In this document: in pieces, positions 42,801-52,029 of the stretch
Layout of the letters: every line of letters starts with the position of its first letter
Numbering within the stretch: position 1 is the first letter of the stretch
NCBI GenBank assembly: GCA_039024635.1
Contig: JBCCQA010000017.1
Coordinates: 1-64,000, forward strand
Length of the DNA: 64,000 nt
DNA from: Kuafuiihalomonas sp039024635
GTDB taxonomy: Bacteria > Myxococcota > Kuafuiibacteriia > Kuafuiibacteriales > Kuafuiibacteriaceae
Direction of reading: 5' to 3'
Notes under the pieces: model-generated
Seen by the model: only the letters and a program-made list of their open reading frames with translations
Databases searched by the model: none
Told to the model about the DNA's origin: nothing
Position numbers and translations under genes: made by a program

Positions 42801-42967
42801 GTCTCACTCGTCGCTCCGGTGTAGACACTGGTGACGACGACTTGTGGAAGAGCTAGATCCGGATACCACTCAATCGGGAGAGTCCGAGATGTCGCCGCTC
42901 CGGCCAGGGTGATAACGATGGCGACGACAGAGGCGAAGACCGGGCGACGGATAAAGAAGGCGTACAC
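39854..42967 (-). CDS. RND efflux pump, inner-membrane transporter (HAE1 type)
   Basis: 1037 residues, the usual size. It starts MYAFFIRRPVFASVVAIVIT. Twelve membrane helices with two large periplasmic loops are evident. TM4 carries the proton-relay Asp pair in LATGLVVDDAIVVIENIERH. Conserved segments GIGLVVDDAI-like and AILIVEFAQQERREKG are present. It exports lipophilic drugs or similar compounds with the adaptor and TolC protein encoded upstream. It follows the adaptor gene by 9 bp. Confidence 0.95.
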   Translation of the reverse strand: MYAFFIRRPVFASVVAIVITLAGAATSRTLPIEWYPDLALPQVVVTSVYTGATSETVESTVTSVLEEAINGVEGMRYVESTSSNDGVSTITVTFERSRDLDIASVDVQNRVASVQGRLPPEVRAIGVDVRRATQAIILGIGMYAENDEYDSVFISNYVDRYIRDELRRIKGVGEARIFGERKYAMRIWVDPIRLAANQLSANEIVRALEEQNIQVAAGQIGQPPVPDTTILQVALSVNGRFDSAEEFEKLVLRSDEAGGLVRLEDVGRAELGAESYSSALRFNRREAVGLGIFQLPNSNALEIEQAVKKRLEELSVQFPPGLEYVIAFNPTEIVSESIEEVLYTLVGTILLVILVIFAFLQRWQSTLIPAVTIPVSLVGTFIFVGAFGFSINTLTLFGLTLATGLVVDDAIVVIENIERHAREQGLKKRAAALSGTSEVFGAVIATSLVLIAVFAPVAFFPGTTGVMYQQFALTIAFSIALSSLTALTLAPALAGLLLDVQPPPQRGPFALFNRILDAGTRRFEIVLKAVLRRGKSIAILIFLGLVGLTYGLNTLLPASFVPAEDQGYFITVIQAPPGTSLDETSRIMAKVEDILQADEDVANTFAILGFSFEGTASNRATIFSTFTPREERPGPEHEAKAVVQRVFGPMMMVPDAIVLPFEPPPIRGVGNLGGFTFELQDRAGIGATALDEAAQELIGAAGEQSQIGLVFTTYSSGDPQLHIQLDRERSRSLGVSVDEAFGAIQVMLGSAYVNDFDLAQRSYRVYAQAEPVYRDEPDSLQTLYVRSSSGRMIPLEALVTTEERAAPQIIKHFNLFRSATLTGSPAPGFSSGDSIEAMSGVASDLPLGFDYSWSGLALEEVQSGNQTTILFLFGLILVYLVLSAQYESYVLPVIILTSVPMALLGALGAQWLRGLQNDVFCQVGLLMLIGLASKNAILIVEFAQQERREKGLDPLSAAVSAASIRLRPILMTSFAFILGVLPLVLADGASKFSRQSLGTAVFGGMLLSTLVNMVFVPLFYVLVARFAPPPELDPRES

Positions 42968-42976
42968 GCTAGGACC

Positions 42977-44236
42977 TCAGTTGCCACCGCCGACTTCGGC
43001 GTCCTCTGCCGACTTGTCGGTAGGTGACGACTCTGATCCCTGCGATTGTGTTTCGGCAGGAAGTGGCGTGATGGGCCGGCCATCGGCGAGGCGCTGAATG
43101 CCTTTGAGCACAATCTTGTCACCGACCGCAACGCCATCCTCGACGAGGTACCTACCGTCCTGGAGAGGTCCGAGCCTAACCGGGACTTGCGCTACCGTCG
43201 GGGGCTGACCGTCTTTGACCTTGAAGATGAACGGCTGAGTGTTGAGCCGGAGTACGGCTGTGGCAGGGATTGCAGGTCCTGTGGTTCGATCCCAGATGAC
43301 GACCGCGCGTACGAACTGGCCGACGACAACGTTGTCCTCTTCGGGGATGTTGGCTTTGACGAGGATTGTTTGGGTGATTGGATCGACGGAGGGTGAAATG
43401 AAGTCGATGATCAGGGTGTCAAGCAGTTCGTTCTTGGAGCTTCGCGCTTCGACTTCCAACCCAGGTCGAAGGCGAGGGAGTTGTTCGACGGGGACCTGGA
43501 TCAGGAGCTCGCGGGTCGTGGCGCCCTCGATGGTCGTCAAGAGAGTTGAGGGATCGACGAGGTCGCCGACACGGACCGGTATATCGCCCAACGTACCTTC
43601 GATGCCGGCCGCAACGTTATAGTAGTCCAGTTCGGCTTCGCCTTCATCGACCTGTGAACTGGAACGCTGAACGGAAGAGCGTATGCCCCGGATCGCAGCC
43701 TCTTGGGCTTGGATCTGAGCGTCGATAGCCTGAAGACGTGCTTCCGAGGATCCGAGAGTAGCAGTGGCCCGGTCGAACTCTTCTCTACTTGCGTTGTCGG
43801 CTGCGAAGAGCTCTCGAATTCGATCTCGCTGCTTGCGGTTGTAGTTGACGTCCGTCGCCTGGGCCTGGCGCTCGGCCCGTAGACCCGCCAAGTCGGCCCG
43901 CGCTCTCTGGAGGGATGCGTTGGCTTCCGCCGTCGCCGCCATGGCCTGGTTGACCGCCGCCCGCTGTCGGGACTGGTCGATACGCATCAGAACTTGTCCG
44001 GCATCTACACGTTGGCCCGACCGGACCCGGATTTGTGTGATCCGACCTGTGACCTGGGGACGGATGTCGGCTGAGTCCCTGGACCGTACTGTGGCCACGT
44101 ATTCCGAACCGTTCACGATCTCCTCTGCTGGTACGGGCCCGGTTTCCGCCGGGGGAGGTGGCATTTGGCCCGGGCCGGAGCCCGATGAGCACGCAAGCAG
44201 TATGCCCGGCAGTGCGGCGAGTTGATGAGTCTTCAT
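42977..44236 (-). CDS. RND efflux periplasmic adaptor (membrane-fusion lipoprotein)
   Basis: 419 residues. Lipobox LLAC near residue 16, then a Pro-rich linker. Two lipoyl half-motifs (VRSRDSADIRPQVTGRITQI and VRSGQRVDAGQVLMRID), a long coiled-coil hairpin (~90-200) and beta-barrel/MP domains (VRVGDLVDPSTLLTTIEGAT, VEARSSKNELLDTLIIDFIS) follow. The ATG overlaps the TolC gene's stop by 4 bp. It joins the inner-membrane pump to the outer-membrane channel. Confidence 0.93.
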   Translation of the reverse strand: MKTHQLAALPGILLACSSGSGPGQMPPPPAETGPVPAEEIVNGSEYVATVRSRDSADIRPQVTGRITQIRVRSGQRVDAGQVLMRIDQSRQRAAVNQAMAATAEANASLQRARADLAGLRAERQAQATDVNYNRKQRDRIRELFAADNASREEFDRATATLGSSEARLQAIDAQIQAQEAAIRGIRSSVQRSSSQVDEGEAELDYYNVAAGIEGTLGDIPVRVGDLVDPSTLLTTIEGATTRELLIQVPVEQLPRLRPGLEVEARSSKNELLDTLIIDFISPSVDPITQTILVKANIPEEDNVVVGQFVRAVVIWDRTTGPAIPATAVLRLNTQPFIFKVKDGQPPTVAQVPVRLGPLQDGRYLVEDGVAVGDKIVLKGIQRLADGRPITPLPAETQSQGSESSPTDKSAEDAEVGGGN

Positions 44237-46560
44237 GGTTGGGTCTCCAATCCTCTGTCGGCCTCGAATGCGCGAAGGCTCTCAAAGAACTGCTCGTTCG
44301 AGTAAGGCTCAGGTCCGAACGAAAAATGTGAAAGGGCCCGCTCCACCTCGACAAAGTCGATCAGGAAATCGTAGCGCGCGTCGGTCGCATCTAGCCTCGT
44401 TGTGAGGTACTGGATCTGGGCGTCGACGAGGCGGATGATATCGACCTGACCAGTTCTGTAGGCGTCCCGAACCAGGTCGAGGGTATCTTCGGCCGCTCGA
44501 GCAGCTTCGGCGCTTAGACGAACGCCAGGCCGAGAAGCGCCCGCGGCGTGTAGGGCGGAACGAACCCGGCCTGCCACGCTGAGCTCGACCTCGCGCTGGG
44601 CGGCCACCGCACTCGCAACTCGGGCTTTACTCTGGTCAATGGCGACGTAGCGAGAGAGTCCTTCGAAAAGAGGGAGCTCGGCCGTAGCTCCAAGGGCCCA
44701 ATCGTACTGGTCAGGTATGACGAACCCCACGCCGTCCGGTGCCGATGCCGAGCCTTCCCCGTCCGCAGCAAACCGGTGAGTCATCGAAGCGTTGAGGTCG
44801 AAGCGAGGGATAATGAGGGACTGGATCCGACCCTTGACGTCCCGTTCGGCGGCTTTCACGCTCCACTCAATGGCTTTCATCTCCGGTGAGAAGCGAATGG
44901 CCTCTCTTTCGGCAAACTCGCGAAACACTTTGAAGGTGACGGGGTCGTCTAGGCGACTTTGAAGGCGACGATCTAGCCCGAGGAGGCTCTCTTCTTGCTC
45001 GGAGGCCGGTCGAAAAGATCTCTCGGGCTTCTCGTTGACGAAGATGTTGAAGGCGATCTCGGCCTGGTTACGGTTCGCAACAGCTTCGATGACTGCCCGC
45101 TTGCCTTGGGCGACCTCGACCTCGAAGCGAGAAACCTCGTCCCGGCTGGCGGCGCCGATGCGCTTTCGGACCCGGGCCAAAGAAAGATTGAGTCGGAGGC
45201 GGCCCAAGTTCTCTCGTTGGATGTTTTCAGCTGCGACGGCTCGTAGGACCTCCAAGAAGAGGACAGCGGCCCGTGCTTGGACGTCTAGGCTTGCCGCTTC
45301 GAACTCCGCCTCTCGGGCCTGTTGCTGCTGCTGCTCGGTCTTGAAGATGCGCCATGCGTCGGCCGAGAAGACCGATTGGCGAGCTTGGCCCGCCCAAGAG
45401 AGCTGTCTTTCGGCGGGAGGGAAGGGCCCGGCTCCCCGATCTTCGTCGATCCAGTCCGCCGATAGGGAAGCGGACAGGGCCGGAAGCAGGGACCCTCGGG
45501 ACCGAAGGACGCCCTGACGGTTGGCCTCGAGCTCCTGCCGCGCGGCTTCGAGGCCCGGATTGCTTGCGATGGCTTGGGATGAGGCTTCACCCAAGCGAAC
45601 CACGGGATCGTCCGCGTCCTCCTGAGATTCCAGTGTCGTGGCTTCGCTGAGAATCTCGAAGGGAATCGACGTTCCTAGTTCTCTTGCTACGTCAACGTTG
45701 ATGGCGAGCTGCTGCGGTATTGGGGCGAATCCGCGCAGTTCCTCTTCCTGAACGATCGCCTGGATCTCGAGTGCTACTCGACGGGCTCGCAGACGGGTGA
45801 TGTCTTGGGGCAGCGCGGTGAGCAGGGCACCTTGCTCAACGCCTGCGTAGAGAACTGCGTCCATGGTCGGCACACCGGCCGCTGCAGCGGCTTGGAAGGC
45901 TTGTGTACGGTCTAGGTCGGTCGGGCGTAGGACGAGACTCCAGATCAAACCATCCAGATCGTTCAGCGGTCCGGTGTTCGCGTTGGGATCCACCGCGACC
46001 GGGACCAGAGTGAGACCAAGGTCCTCCTGAGCCTTGGACAGGAAGGGCTGCCATCCGACTAAAGCACCAAGGGCGTATGTGTCGACCGCCACACCGAGTC
46101 GGCGGATCTGACTCCTGCCGGACACCTCAATGAACAGAGGTACGTCCCTTGATAGCTCCGCCAGCGAAGCCAAGGTGACTGCCCCTTCGACATCGCTTGG
46201 CGCGAGCGTCAACGCGGAGACTACGTGTGGACTCGGGAGCCGGGAGGCGCGCTCGGAGGCTACAGGCCCCAATGCCAGGAGGACATTCGGCGAATGGCCA
46301 AGGGCGCGCTGCAGGGCCTGCTCGACGGACTTCGCGGTCCAAGCCCCCATCTCACTCTCAACTTGAAAGCGAGCGTCCAAGGCTTCGAGTTCGGACACGA
46401 GCGCTCTAGTCATGTCGTCGACGATTGGCGAAGGGCCATCGGCTACGACCGCTACTGTCCAGGCGGGCGAACTCGATTGGTTTGAGATGTCCTGCGCGAG
46501 GACGAGGCTTGCCCCTGCGCCCAGGATGAATAGCGATGTCGCAACTTCAAAGGACTTCAT
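44233..46560 (-). CDS. TolC-family channel with an N-terminal periplasmic-binding-protein-like domain
   Basis: About 775 residues from ATG 46560 (signal peptide MKSFEVATSLFILGAGASLV). TolC channels are usually ~450 residues; here residues ~325-775 are TolC-like with the two helical-hairpin repeats (AIASNPGLEAARQELEANRQ, YRTGQVDIIRLVDAQIQYLT). The extra ~300 N-terminal residues form an alpha/beta domain like ABC substrate-binding proteins (TVAVVADGPSPIVDDMTRAL, VLLALGPVASERASRLP, PTMDAVLYAGVEQGALL). It may sense or gather the pump's substrate on the periplasmic side. First gene of the efflux operon. Confidence 0.87.
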   Translation of the reverse strand: MKSFEVATSLFILGAGASLVLAQDISNQSSSPAWTVAVVADGPSPIVDDMTRALVSELEALDARFQVESEMGAWTAKSVEQALQRALGHSPNVLLALGPVASERASRLPSPHVVSALTLAPSDVEGAVTLASLAELSRDVPLFIEVSGRSQIRRLGVAVDTYALGALVGWQPFLSKAQEDLGLTLVPVAVDPNANTGPLNDLDGLIWSLVLRPTDLDRTQAFQAAAAAGVPTMDAVLYAGVEQGALLTALPQDITRLRARRVALEIQAIVQEEELRGFAPIPQQLAINVDVARELGTSIPFEILSEATTLESQEDADDPVVRLGEASSQAIASNPGLEAARQELEANRQGVLRSRGSLLPALSASLSADWIDEDRGAGPFPPAERQLSWAGQARQSVFSADAWRIFKTEQQQQQAREAEFEAASLDVQARAAVLFLEVLRAVAAENIQRENLGRLRLNLSLARVRKRIGAASRDEVSRFEVEVAQGKRAVIEAVANRNQAEIAFNIFVNEKPERSFRPASEQEESLLGLDRRLQSRLDDPVTFKVFREFAEREAIRFSPEMKAIEWSVKAAERDVKGRIQSLIIPRFDLNASMTHRFAADGEGSASAPDGVGFVIPDQYDWALGATAELPLFEGLSRYVAIDQSKARVASAVAAQREVELSVAGRVRSALHAAGASRPGVRLSAEAARAAEDTLDLVRDAYRTGQVDIIRLVDAQIQYLTTRLDATDARYDFLIDFVEVERALSHFSFGPEPYSNEQFFESLRAFEADRGLETQP

Positions 46561-47053
46561 ATGCGGGTGAGAGGGCGGGTCGCCAAGCTCATCGAAAATG
46601 ACGGAAATCACGGCGGCACACCGCGAGCCTTTCGCAATCGAGTTCAATTATTGTGTCTTCGTGCGCCACCAGTGGCTTGTTCAGACGTGGAAGAGAAAAA
46701 AGCCGCGTCCTGGCACTTCAAGACCGTCCGGCCCGACGACAGGCCCCGTCCAAGGGTATTCGAGGTTCATCAAGTGATCTGGCCGACTGTTCGAAGTCTG
46801 TCGGGTCGATCCAGCGGAGGCGGCACCGAGACCTCTCAGCGTCTGGGTCAGTAGGTGGAACTGAGCGAGCAGGATTTCCCGGACACCGAGGATCTTGGGT
46901 CCCAGGTTGGCGAAGCGGTCTTGGACCAACTTCCAGCAGAGGCCACGTGCTCGCGCCAACGCACGGCGATTCGTTCGAACCGTCCGGCAGGCGCAAGATT
47001 ATACATCGCTTTCGTAAGCGCAAGTCTCAGCTCGGCCGACGATACTACGAGAC
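46561..47053. other. Divergent promoter region of the efflux operon and AraC regulator
   Basis: About 490 bp with no convincing gene. It must hold the promoters for the TolC-RND operon and the divergent AraC gene. I could not pick out a clear operator. Confidence 0.5.
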
Positions 47054-47881
47054 ATGGAGTCGATCGGCCCGGTTTCCAGCGAGGAGGCTCAACCTGGGAC
47101 TGCGCCACCACAGTCGCGCCTGCAACCTGTCGATGTCAGTTGCCGAGACTTCAAAGCGGGCGACGTCTGGCAAGTAGCAGCGCCCACGCAAGTCGTAGCC
47201 GTTCTATTGAAGGGCTCAGCAAGAATTGAAGAGTCAAAGCATGACCATCGGGTCCATCTAAGGAAGGGCGCTCTCTATTTCAGCGCAGTAGGCTCGAGCA
47301 CGATTTGGTGCTTCGACCAACCAAGCCGGTTGATACGCATTCAGGGGCGTTTCCGCTCGACGCCCGCTTTGGGACCATCGAGAGCTCTTCGTGACCCTCT
47401 AGCGGCCCTTACCGCGGGGCTGCTTGAGGATGCTATGGATCCTGGTCGCCAGTTTGAGTGGCCGGCAGCCGTTGACGGTATGTGTTTGACGATTCTTAGC
47501 TCACTGCTTCTTCGGTCTCGAGCAAGGTCTCCGAGCTCCGTACGACCTCTAGCGCCCGAAGTCTTGGAGAGAGTCACCCTCTACATCTCGAAGAACCTCG
47601 GTTCTCGCCTGACTGTCCGAGGGCTGGCTTCCATCGCTCGCTTCTCGCCAAGTCACTTTTCAAGAGCATTCAAGGCGGGCACAGGCCTGTCGCCTCATCG
47701 GTTCATCATCGAACAGCGCGTAGAACGGGCCAAAGCTCTTCTGAAGGACAGCTCGATCCCATTGGTCGATGTGGCGTACTCGGCTGGTTTCGCATCTCAG
47801 AGCCATATGACGCAGCTCTTTCGAAAGCACGTTGGTGTCGCACCGGGTCAGTGGCAGGCTGCCATCGTCAACAGGCCTTAG
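47054..47881 (+). CDS. AraC-family regulator, likely of the efflux operon
   Basis: 275 residues. An N-terminal cupin-like part (KAGDVWQVAAPTQVVAVLLK, HLRKGALYFSAVG) is followed by a C-terminal AraC domain with LTVRGLASIARFSPSHFSRA and DVAYSAGFASQSHMTQLFRK, ending GVAPGQWQ. It is divergent from the TolC-adaptor-RND operon, the typical place for its regulator. Ligand unknown. Confidence 0.87.
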   Translation: MESIGPVSSEEAQPGTAPPQSRLQPVDVSCRDFKAGDVWQVAAPTQVVAVLLKGSARIEESKHDHRVHLRKGALYFSAVGSSTIWCFDQPSRLIRIQGRFRSTPALGPSRALRDPLAALTAGLLEDAMDPGRQFEWPAAVDGMCLTILSSLLLRSRARSPSSVRPLAPEVLERVTLYISKNLGSRLTVRGLASIARFSPSHFSRAFKAGTGLSPHRFIIEQRVERAKALLKDSSIPLVDVAYSAGFASQSHMTQLFRKHVGVAPGQWQAAIVNRP

Positions 47882-47982
47882 CCAACCGTGTAAGCCGTTG
47901 AGACATGGGTGGGATACTCGTCTAGAGCTGTCACGTGCACAGGGCTGCTCGTTCCGCAGAGCCAAGAGCAAGTACACTTGCT

Positions 47983-48939
47983 TTAGGGCTGCAGGTTGCG
48001 AAGAAACGCTCCGGGCGTGATGCCGATGGTCCGCTTGAAGTGCCTTGTGAGATGGCTCTGGTCATAGAAGCCGCACTCTGCGGCAACGAAGGGAAGCGAA
48101 GCCTGGTCCTTGAGCCGAATCAACAGCTCTGCAGCCCGTTCAACTCGAAGAGACAGAAAGTAACTCCACGGAGCTTGGCCCATCGTCGCTTTGAAGCTCC
48201 TAGCGAGCTCGAATCGTCCTATCCCTGCAGCGGCGGCCAAATCGTCAAGACCGATCGGTCGACTTAGGTGCGCTTGCATGTAGTCGAAAAGCCGTCCCAG
48301 AGCCCTGGGGCGGAGGCCTCGGGATCGGTTAGGAAAGCTCGTCCTGCACCCGGAGCGACGCAGCAGACACCTCACCAGGGAGTGGACCAGATGGTCCTGG
48401 TACAGAGCTCCACAAGGAGCCCCATGCAGCGACTCGTGAAGAAGACGCCGTAGGAGCAAGAACGCCCACGGATCCATGAAGGCGGATGCGTGGAGGGGCC
48501 CCAAGTCGGTCGAAGAGTCGCCCGTCAGCTCTTCTCGAACGCTCGATACCAGGGCTTCGGGCAAAACCGCCAGGCCGATCAGGGGAGGAGATTCCGCCTG
48601 AAAGTGGGCATACGTATCTGCCGGAGAAAGGGTCATGGCGCCCACGAGTCTCGGAAGCTCGAAGACGCCAGCGCCATAGTCGACCTGGCACGCCTCTCTG
48701 GGGCCTAGAGGGTCTCCGCTGTCCAGAAATGCGCCGACTACCAAGTAGTCTGACGCAGGGTCCGGAAGGGCCCTTCGGACATGGGCCCGGCCGATTGTCG
48801 TACCGGTGGTGCCGGCTGAAGCAACGAGCACCCTCGCGACATCTTCACCCGCCCGTCGAACATGCTGCCAGAAGGGGACCACTGGAGGATTTTCGAGTGC
48901 GTCGTCCACTTGATACGACCCTGCCAGAATAATGGCCAT
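47983..48939 (-). CDS. AraC-family regulator
   Basis: 318 residues. The N-terminal ~200 residues form an effector domain with no known ligand. The C-terminal ~100 are AraC HTHs: IGLDDLAAAAGIGRFELARS and FVAAECGFYDQSHLTRHFKR, ending GITPGAFLRN. It is tail-to-tail with the efflux regulator, so its target is probably elsewhere or itself. Confidence 0.87.
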   Translation of the reverse strand: MAIILAGSYQVDDALENPPVVPFWQHVRRAGEDVARVLVASAGTTGTTIGRAHVRRALPDPASDYLVVGAFLDSGDPLGPREACQVDYGAGVFELPRLVGAMTLSPADTYAHFQAESPPLIGLAVLPEALVSSVREELTGDSSTDLGPLHASAFMDPWAFLLLRRLLHESLHGAPCGALYQDHLVHSLVRCLLRRSGCRTSFPNRSRGLRPRALGRLFDYMQAHLSRPIGLDDLAAAAGIGRFELARSFKATMGQAPWSYFLSLRVERAAELLIRLKDQASLPFVAAECGFYDQSHLTRHFKRTIGITPGAFLRNLQP

Positions 48940-49075
48940 GCCTCCGCGATTGTCCAGGCTCTGATCCGCGTTTCAGGAATACTGCTTCGAGGGAGGCAGC
49001 TTTCAAAAGCAGCAATGAGCCATCGAATGGCCGGCATCTGAAGGCGACTCGAGTCTTCAGACGTAGCCTCATCTC

Positions 49076-49840
49076 ATGTCGATCCCCATAGCCTACGAGT
49101 CACCCGTAGGTCGGGACGCCGCAGTCCATGGCCGACCAATCGTGGAAGCACTGACCAATCATCGATTGGAGCGACTCCACATTCACTCCAGGAAGGAGAT
49201 CTTGCTCGTCGGACGTTCGTCCCAGGTCCGCCTGGCAACGCCACGAGGCCAGAAAGATGGTGGGAGCCCGCGAACGCTCCTGTTTCGTCCGGGAACTCGA
49301 CACGTTCTGCGAGGTATCCAGAGCACGGTTGTTCGAAGGCTTCACAGATGCCGTGGACTGGTCTTCTTTCGGCGAGAAGGTTGCCATGCTTGGGGTTACT
49401 AGCACGTCTAGTCTCTACGGCGAGAGCTTGGTCTCAACACCCGATGAAGCACCCATGTCCGCTGGGGCTATGAGCTCTTGCGGCGCACTCGACATGCTCG
49501 CCTGCAAGCGGAGGCAGCCGTCTTGGCTGGCAGCCTCGAGAAGCGAATGGGCTTGGCCGAGCACGCGAGCACTAGTGGTCTGAGCAAGTATTACGTCTGC
49601 CCAGGTTCAAGGACGAGATGGATGTACCCCCTGGCGGATTTCACAGCGATATCCGGCTCGAAGAGGGCCACCGTCGAGTCTCGTTGGGTCAAGCGGGGAT
49701 CGAATTGCGCAGAAGCTCGCCTTTTTGGATCAGAGCCACTTCATCCGCTCTTTCGATGGAGTCTTCGGAGTGACCCCTAGCAGGTTATCGCGAACTCGCA
49801 GTCCCTACGCCTGGCGTGATTGGGATACTCGATGCTCCTC
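49076..49840 (+). pseudogene. AraC-family regulator, decayed
   Basis: Pieces of an AraC protein appear in shifting frames. An N-terminal fragment (LERLHIHSRKEILLVGRSSQ, FRPGTRHVLRG) is read from 49076. DNA-binding fragments (LAEHA then GLSKYY; PPGGFHSDIRLEEGH; DQSHFIRSFDGVFGVTPSRL) are spread over other frames to about 49840. The order matches the intact AraC gene at 61614-62300, whose end has CDQSHFIRSFRRNFGRTPGR. At least three frameshifts are needed, so it is non-functional. Confidence 0.72.
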
Positions 49841-49885
49841 CGAGGGTAGAACGAGCAAGAGTTTGGCAGTACTCCTGACTAAAGA

Positions 49886-51046
49886 CTACGGCACCTCACG
49901 ACGAATGGACAAGCATGCGGTCACCCCTTGGCCCTGACCTAGACTGTTCAGTTTCAGCGAACCTCCATGGTCTTCGGCGATGCGAGCCGCGATGGGAAGG
50001 CCCAGTCGAAGGCGTTTCGCTCCCGCTTTTTCCACGATCGTGGGATGAAAGAGCGCTTCTATGGCCTCGGGAGCAATGCCGTCTCCGTCGTCCCTCACCA
50101 CGATGGCGACTGAGTCTCGAGCCGACTCCAAGCGGATGTCGACACCGCTTCCCTGGTTGCGCTCCACCGCATCTAGCGCGTTCGTGAACAGAGTGAGGAG
50201 GGCCTGTTGGATCTCGACTGGTCGACATCGGACCCGATCGTCGAAGTCGGCTGGTTGAAAGCGGACCTCGATGCCCGGTCGAGGGGGAAGGATGGCCAAG
50301 ACGGTCTCGATGCATTCGGTGACCTCGACTCTCTCCCACTCGGCTCGATCGGGTCTCGAGAAACGCCGTAGGGTGGAAAGGCTGCTCTCCAGTCGCTCCG
50401 AGGCTTGGGATAGGCTCGACAAGGACTGCTGAATGACCCGGCACTCTCGAGCCATCTCTGTCGGAAGCTCGGCGGAGATTCGGCCAACGGCAATCTCGAG
50501 AGTCTTGGTCGAACTAACCAAGCTGCCCAAAGGAGAGTTGAGCTCGTGCAGCACGCCTGACACGAGCTGGATCAGGTCGGCGCGCCTTTCACTCAGAGCC
50601 GAACGGGCCTTCGACTCTTCGAGGACTGACATCAAGCGTTCGCGCTCAACTTCCGCCTCCATGCGCGCGGTGACATCGATGGTTATCCCAGTGATGAGCC
50701 TTTGATGTCGAGGGCCTCGGAGTCTTTCCGCCCGGGCATGGATCCAGCGAATGCCTTCGGATGCTGCTATCCGGTAGGTCTTTTCGTAGCGACCCCCGGC
50801 CAGCGTATCGGCGATGGCCGACTGAACGCTCGGCCGATCCCCCGGATGGACCTTCTCCAGGAAGTCATCCAAGCTAAGAGCCGACTTGGGCGCCATATCG
50901 AAGATCCGGAACATCGTCGGCTCCCAGGTCAGCTGACCCGTGTCGACGTCGAACAGCCAGGCCCCGACCTGGGCGGCTTCGAGAGCATCAGCCAATCGTG
51001 TCTCCCGTTCGGTCACCGCCTGGCATCTTCCCATAGGAAGCCTCAT
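49886..51046 (-). CDS. Orphan PAS-domain histidine kinase
   Basis: About 386 residues (start at ATG 51046; 51034 or a longer form is possible). Residues ~15-130 are a PAS fold (ALEAAQVGAWLFDVDTGQLT, VHPGDRPSVQSAIADTLAGG) with a PAC segment. The H-box is VSGVLHELNSPLGSLVSSTK, the N-box TLFTNALDAVERN, the G boxes DDGDGIAPEAI and LGLPIAARIAEDHGG. No membrane helix, so soluble. No response regulator is adjacent. Confidence 0.88.
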   Translation of the reverse strand: MRLPMGRCQAVTERETRLADALEAAQVGAWLFDVDTGQLTWEPTMFRIFDMAPKSALSLDDFLEKVHPGDRPSVQSAIADTLAGGRYEKTYRIAASEGIRWIHARAERLRGPRHQRLITGITIDVTARMEAEVERERLMSVLEESKARSALSERRADLIQLVSGVLHELNSPLGSLVSSTKTLEIAVGRISAELPTEMARECRVIQQSLSSLSQASERLESSLSTLRRFSRPDRAEWERVEVTECIETVLAILPPRPGIEVRFQPADFDDRVRCRPVEIQQALLTLFTNALDAVERNQGSGVDIRLESARDSVAIVVRDDGDGIAPEAIEALFHPTIVEKAGAKRLRLGLPIAARIAEDHGGSLKLNSLGQGQGVTACLSIRREVP

Positions 51047-51137
51047 CTGGATACTTCGGGGCTCCGTTAGAGGCACGCCTTCGCGGGGGCCGGGGAGTAT
51101 CTCTCTTCCAGCTTGCCGAGTCTTTGAAACTTGTGAG

Positions 51138-51891
51138 CTACGCGTCACTGTCGGTGCTGAAGAAGTCCACGAAGGAACGAACCGTTGGAGAGAGGTGGCG
51201 AGTAGGAAGGTAGAGGGCGGTTATGGGTCCTCCGCCAGTGCCGTCCCTTTCCAAGGGAAGGGCGAAGACTCGTTGTCGGTCCGGAAACATGTAGCGAACG
51301 CAAGGAAGCTCAGTGAGCGCTTCGGGTGCATTCGGAGTCTCGACTTCGGCTAGGAGCCCCGGGGCTGCAGCGGTGACCATTCGCGTGTCCATCAGATTGC
51401 GTGAGATCAGAGATCGATCGTCGAGGCGCCCGGTGCGAACGAGGACGTCGAAACCGCCTTCGACGAGATCGCTGAGGCCGTCGGTGGATACCAACACGAG
51501 ATCGATCTCCGGATACCTGCGTCGAAACTCACCGAGTCGGGGTGCAATCAAGCGGTGGGCGAATACGACAGGTGCCGAGACCCGAAGTCGACCCCGTGGG
51601 GTCGAGCCCCGGTCCCGTAGGAATGCTTCTGCAGCCGTGATTTCGGCCAGGCCGGCGCGCGCGCTCGAAGAAGGCAGCGCCGTCGTCGGTCAACGTGATG
51701 GATCTGGTGGTCCGGGCAAACAGGGCCACGCCCAGCCTCTCTTCAAGTGGGGATACGGCTTTGCTGACCGCCGAAGGTGGGCAGCCCTCCCGCCGAGCCG
51801 CTCGCGCAAAGCTGCCCGCCTCGGCCGCGGCCGCGAAGAGCTCGATATTGTGCAGGCGGTCCTCGGGAGCAGGCTGCTCGACTCGCCACAC
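51138..51891 (-). pseudogene. LysR-family regulator with a frameshift in a GC dinucleotide run
   Basis: From GTG 51891 the HTH is intact (LHNIELFAAAAEAGSFARAA, AVSPLEERLGVALFARTTRS). At about 51657-51666 the frame breaks after AAFFERAR within a run of GC dinucleotides. In the next frame the protein continues AGLAEITAAEAFLRDRGSTP and RLIAPRLGEFRRRYPEIDL to the end at 51138. A single repeat-slippage event explains it; a sequencing error or phase variation cannot be excluded. Confidence 0.75.
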
Positions 51892-52029
51892 TTTGTCATG
51901 AATGAAGTGCTCTGGGTGTCGTAGATGAGGTCTGAGGAACTGGCTACTGTCTGGCCATGACCTACACGACAAGCATCCAAACCCATGGAACCCCTTTCAT
52001 GACAGGGGCCCGTCTGGGTCGAACGGAGG

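Noticed and set aside
48765..48785. GAAGGGCCCTTC palindrome identical to the CHAT-module one
   Set aside because: It lies inside an AraC coding region. It shows that GGGCCC palindromes alone are weak evidence, so I rely on the AGGGACC/CTTGCGC spacing instead.
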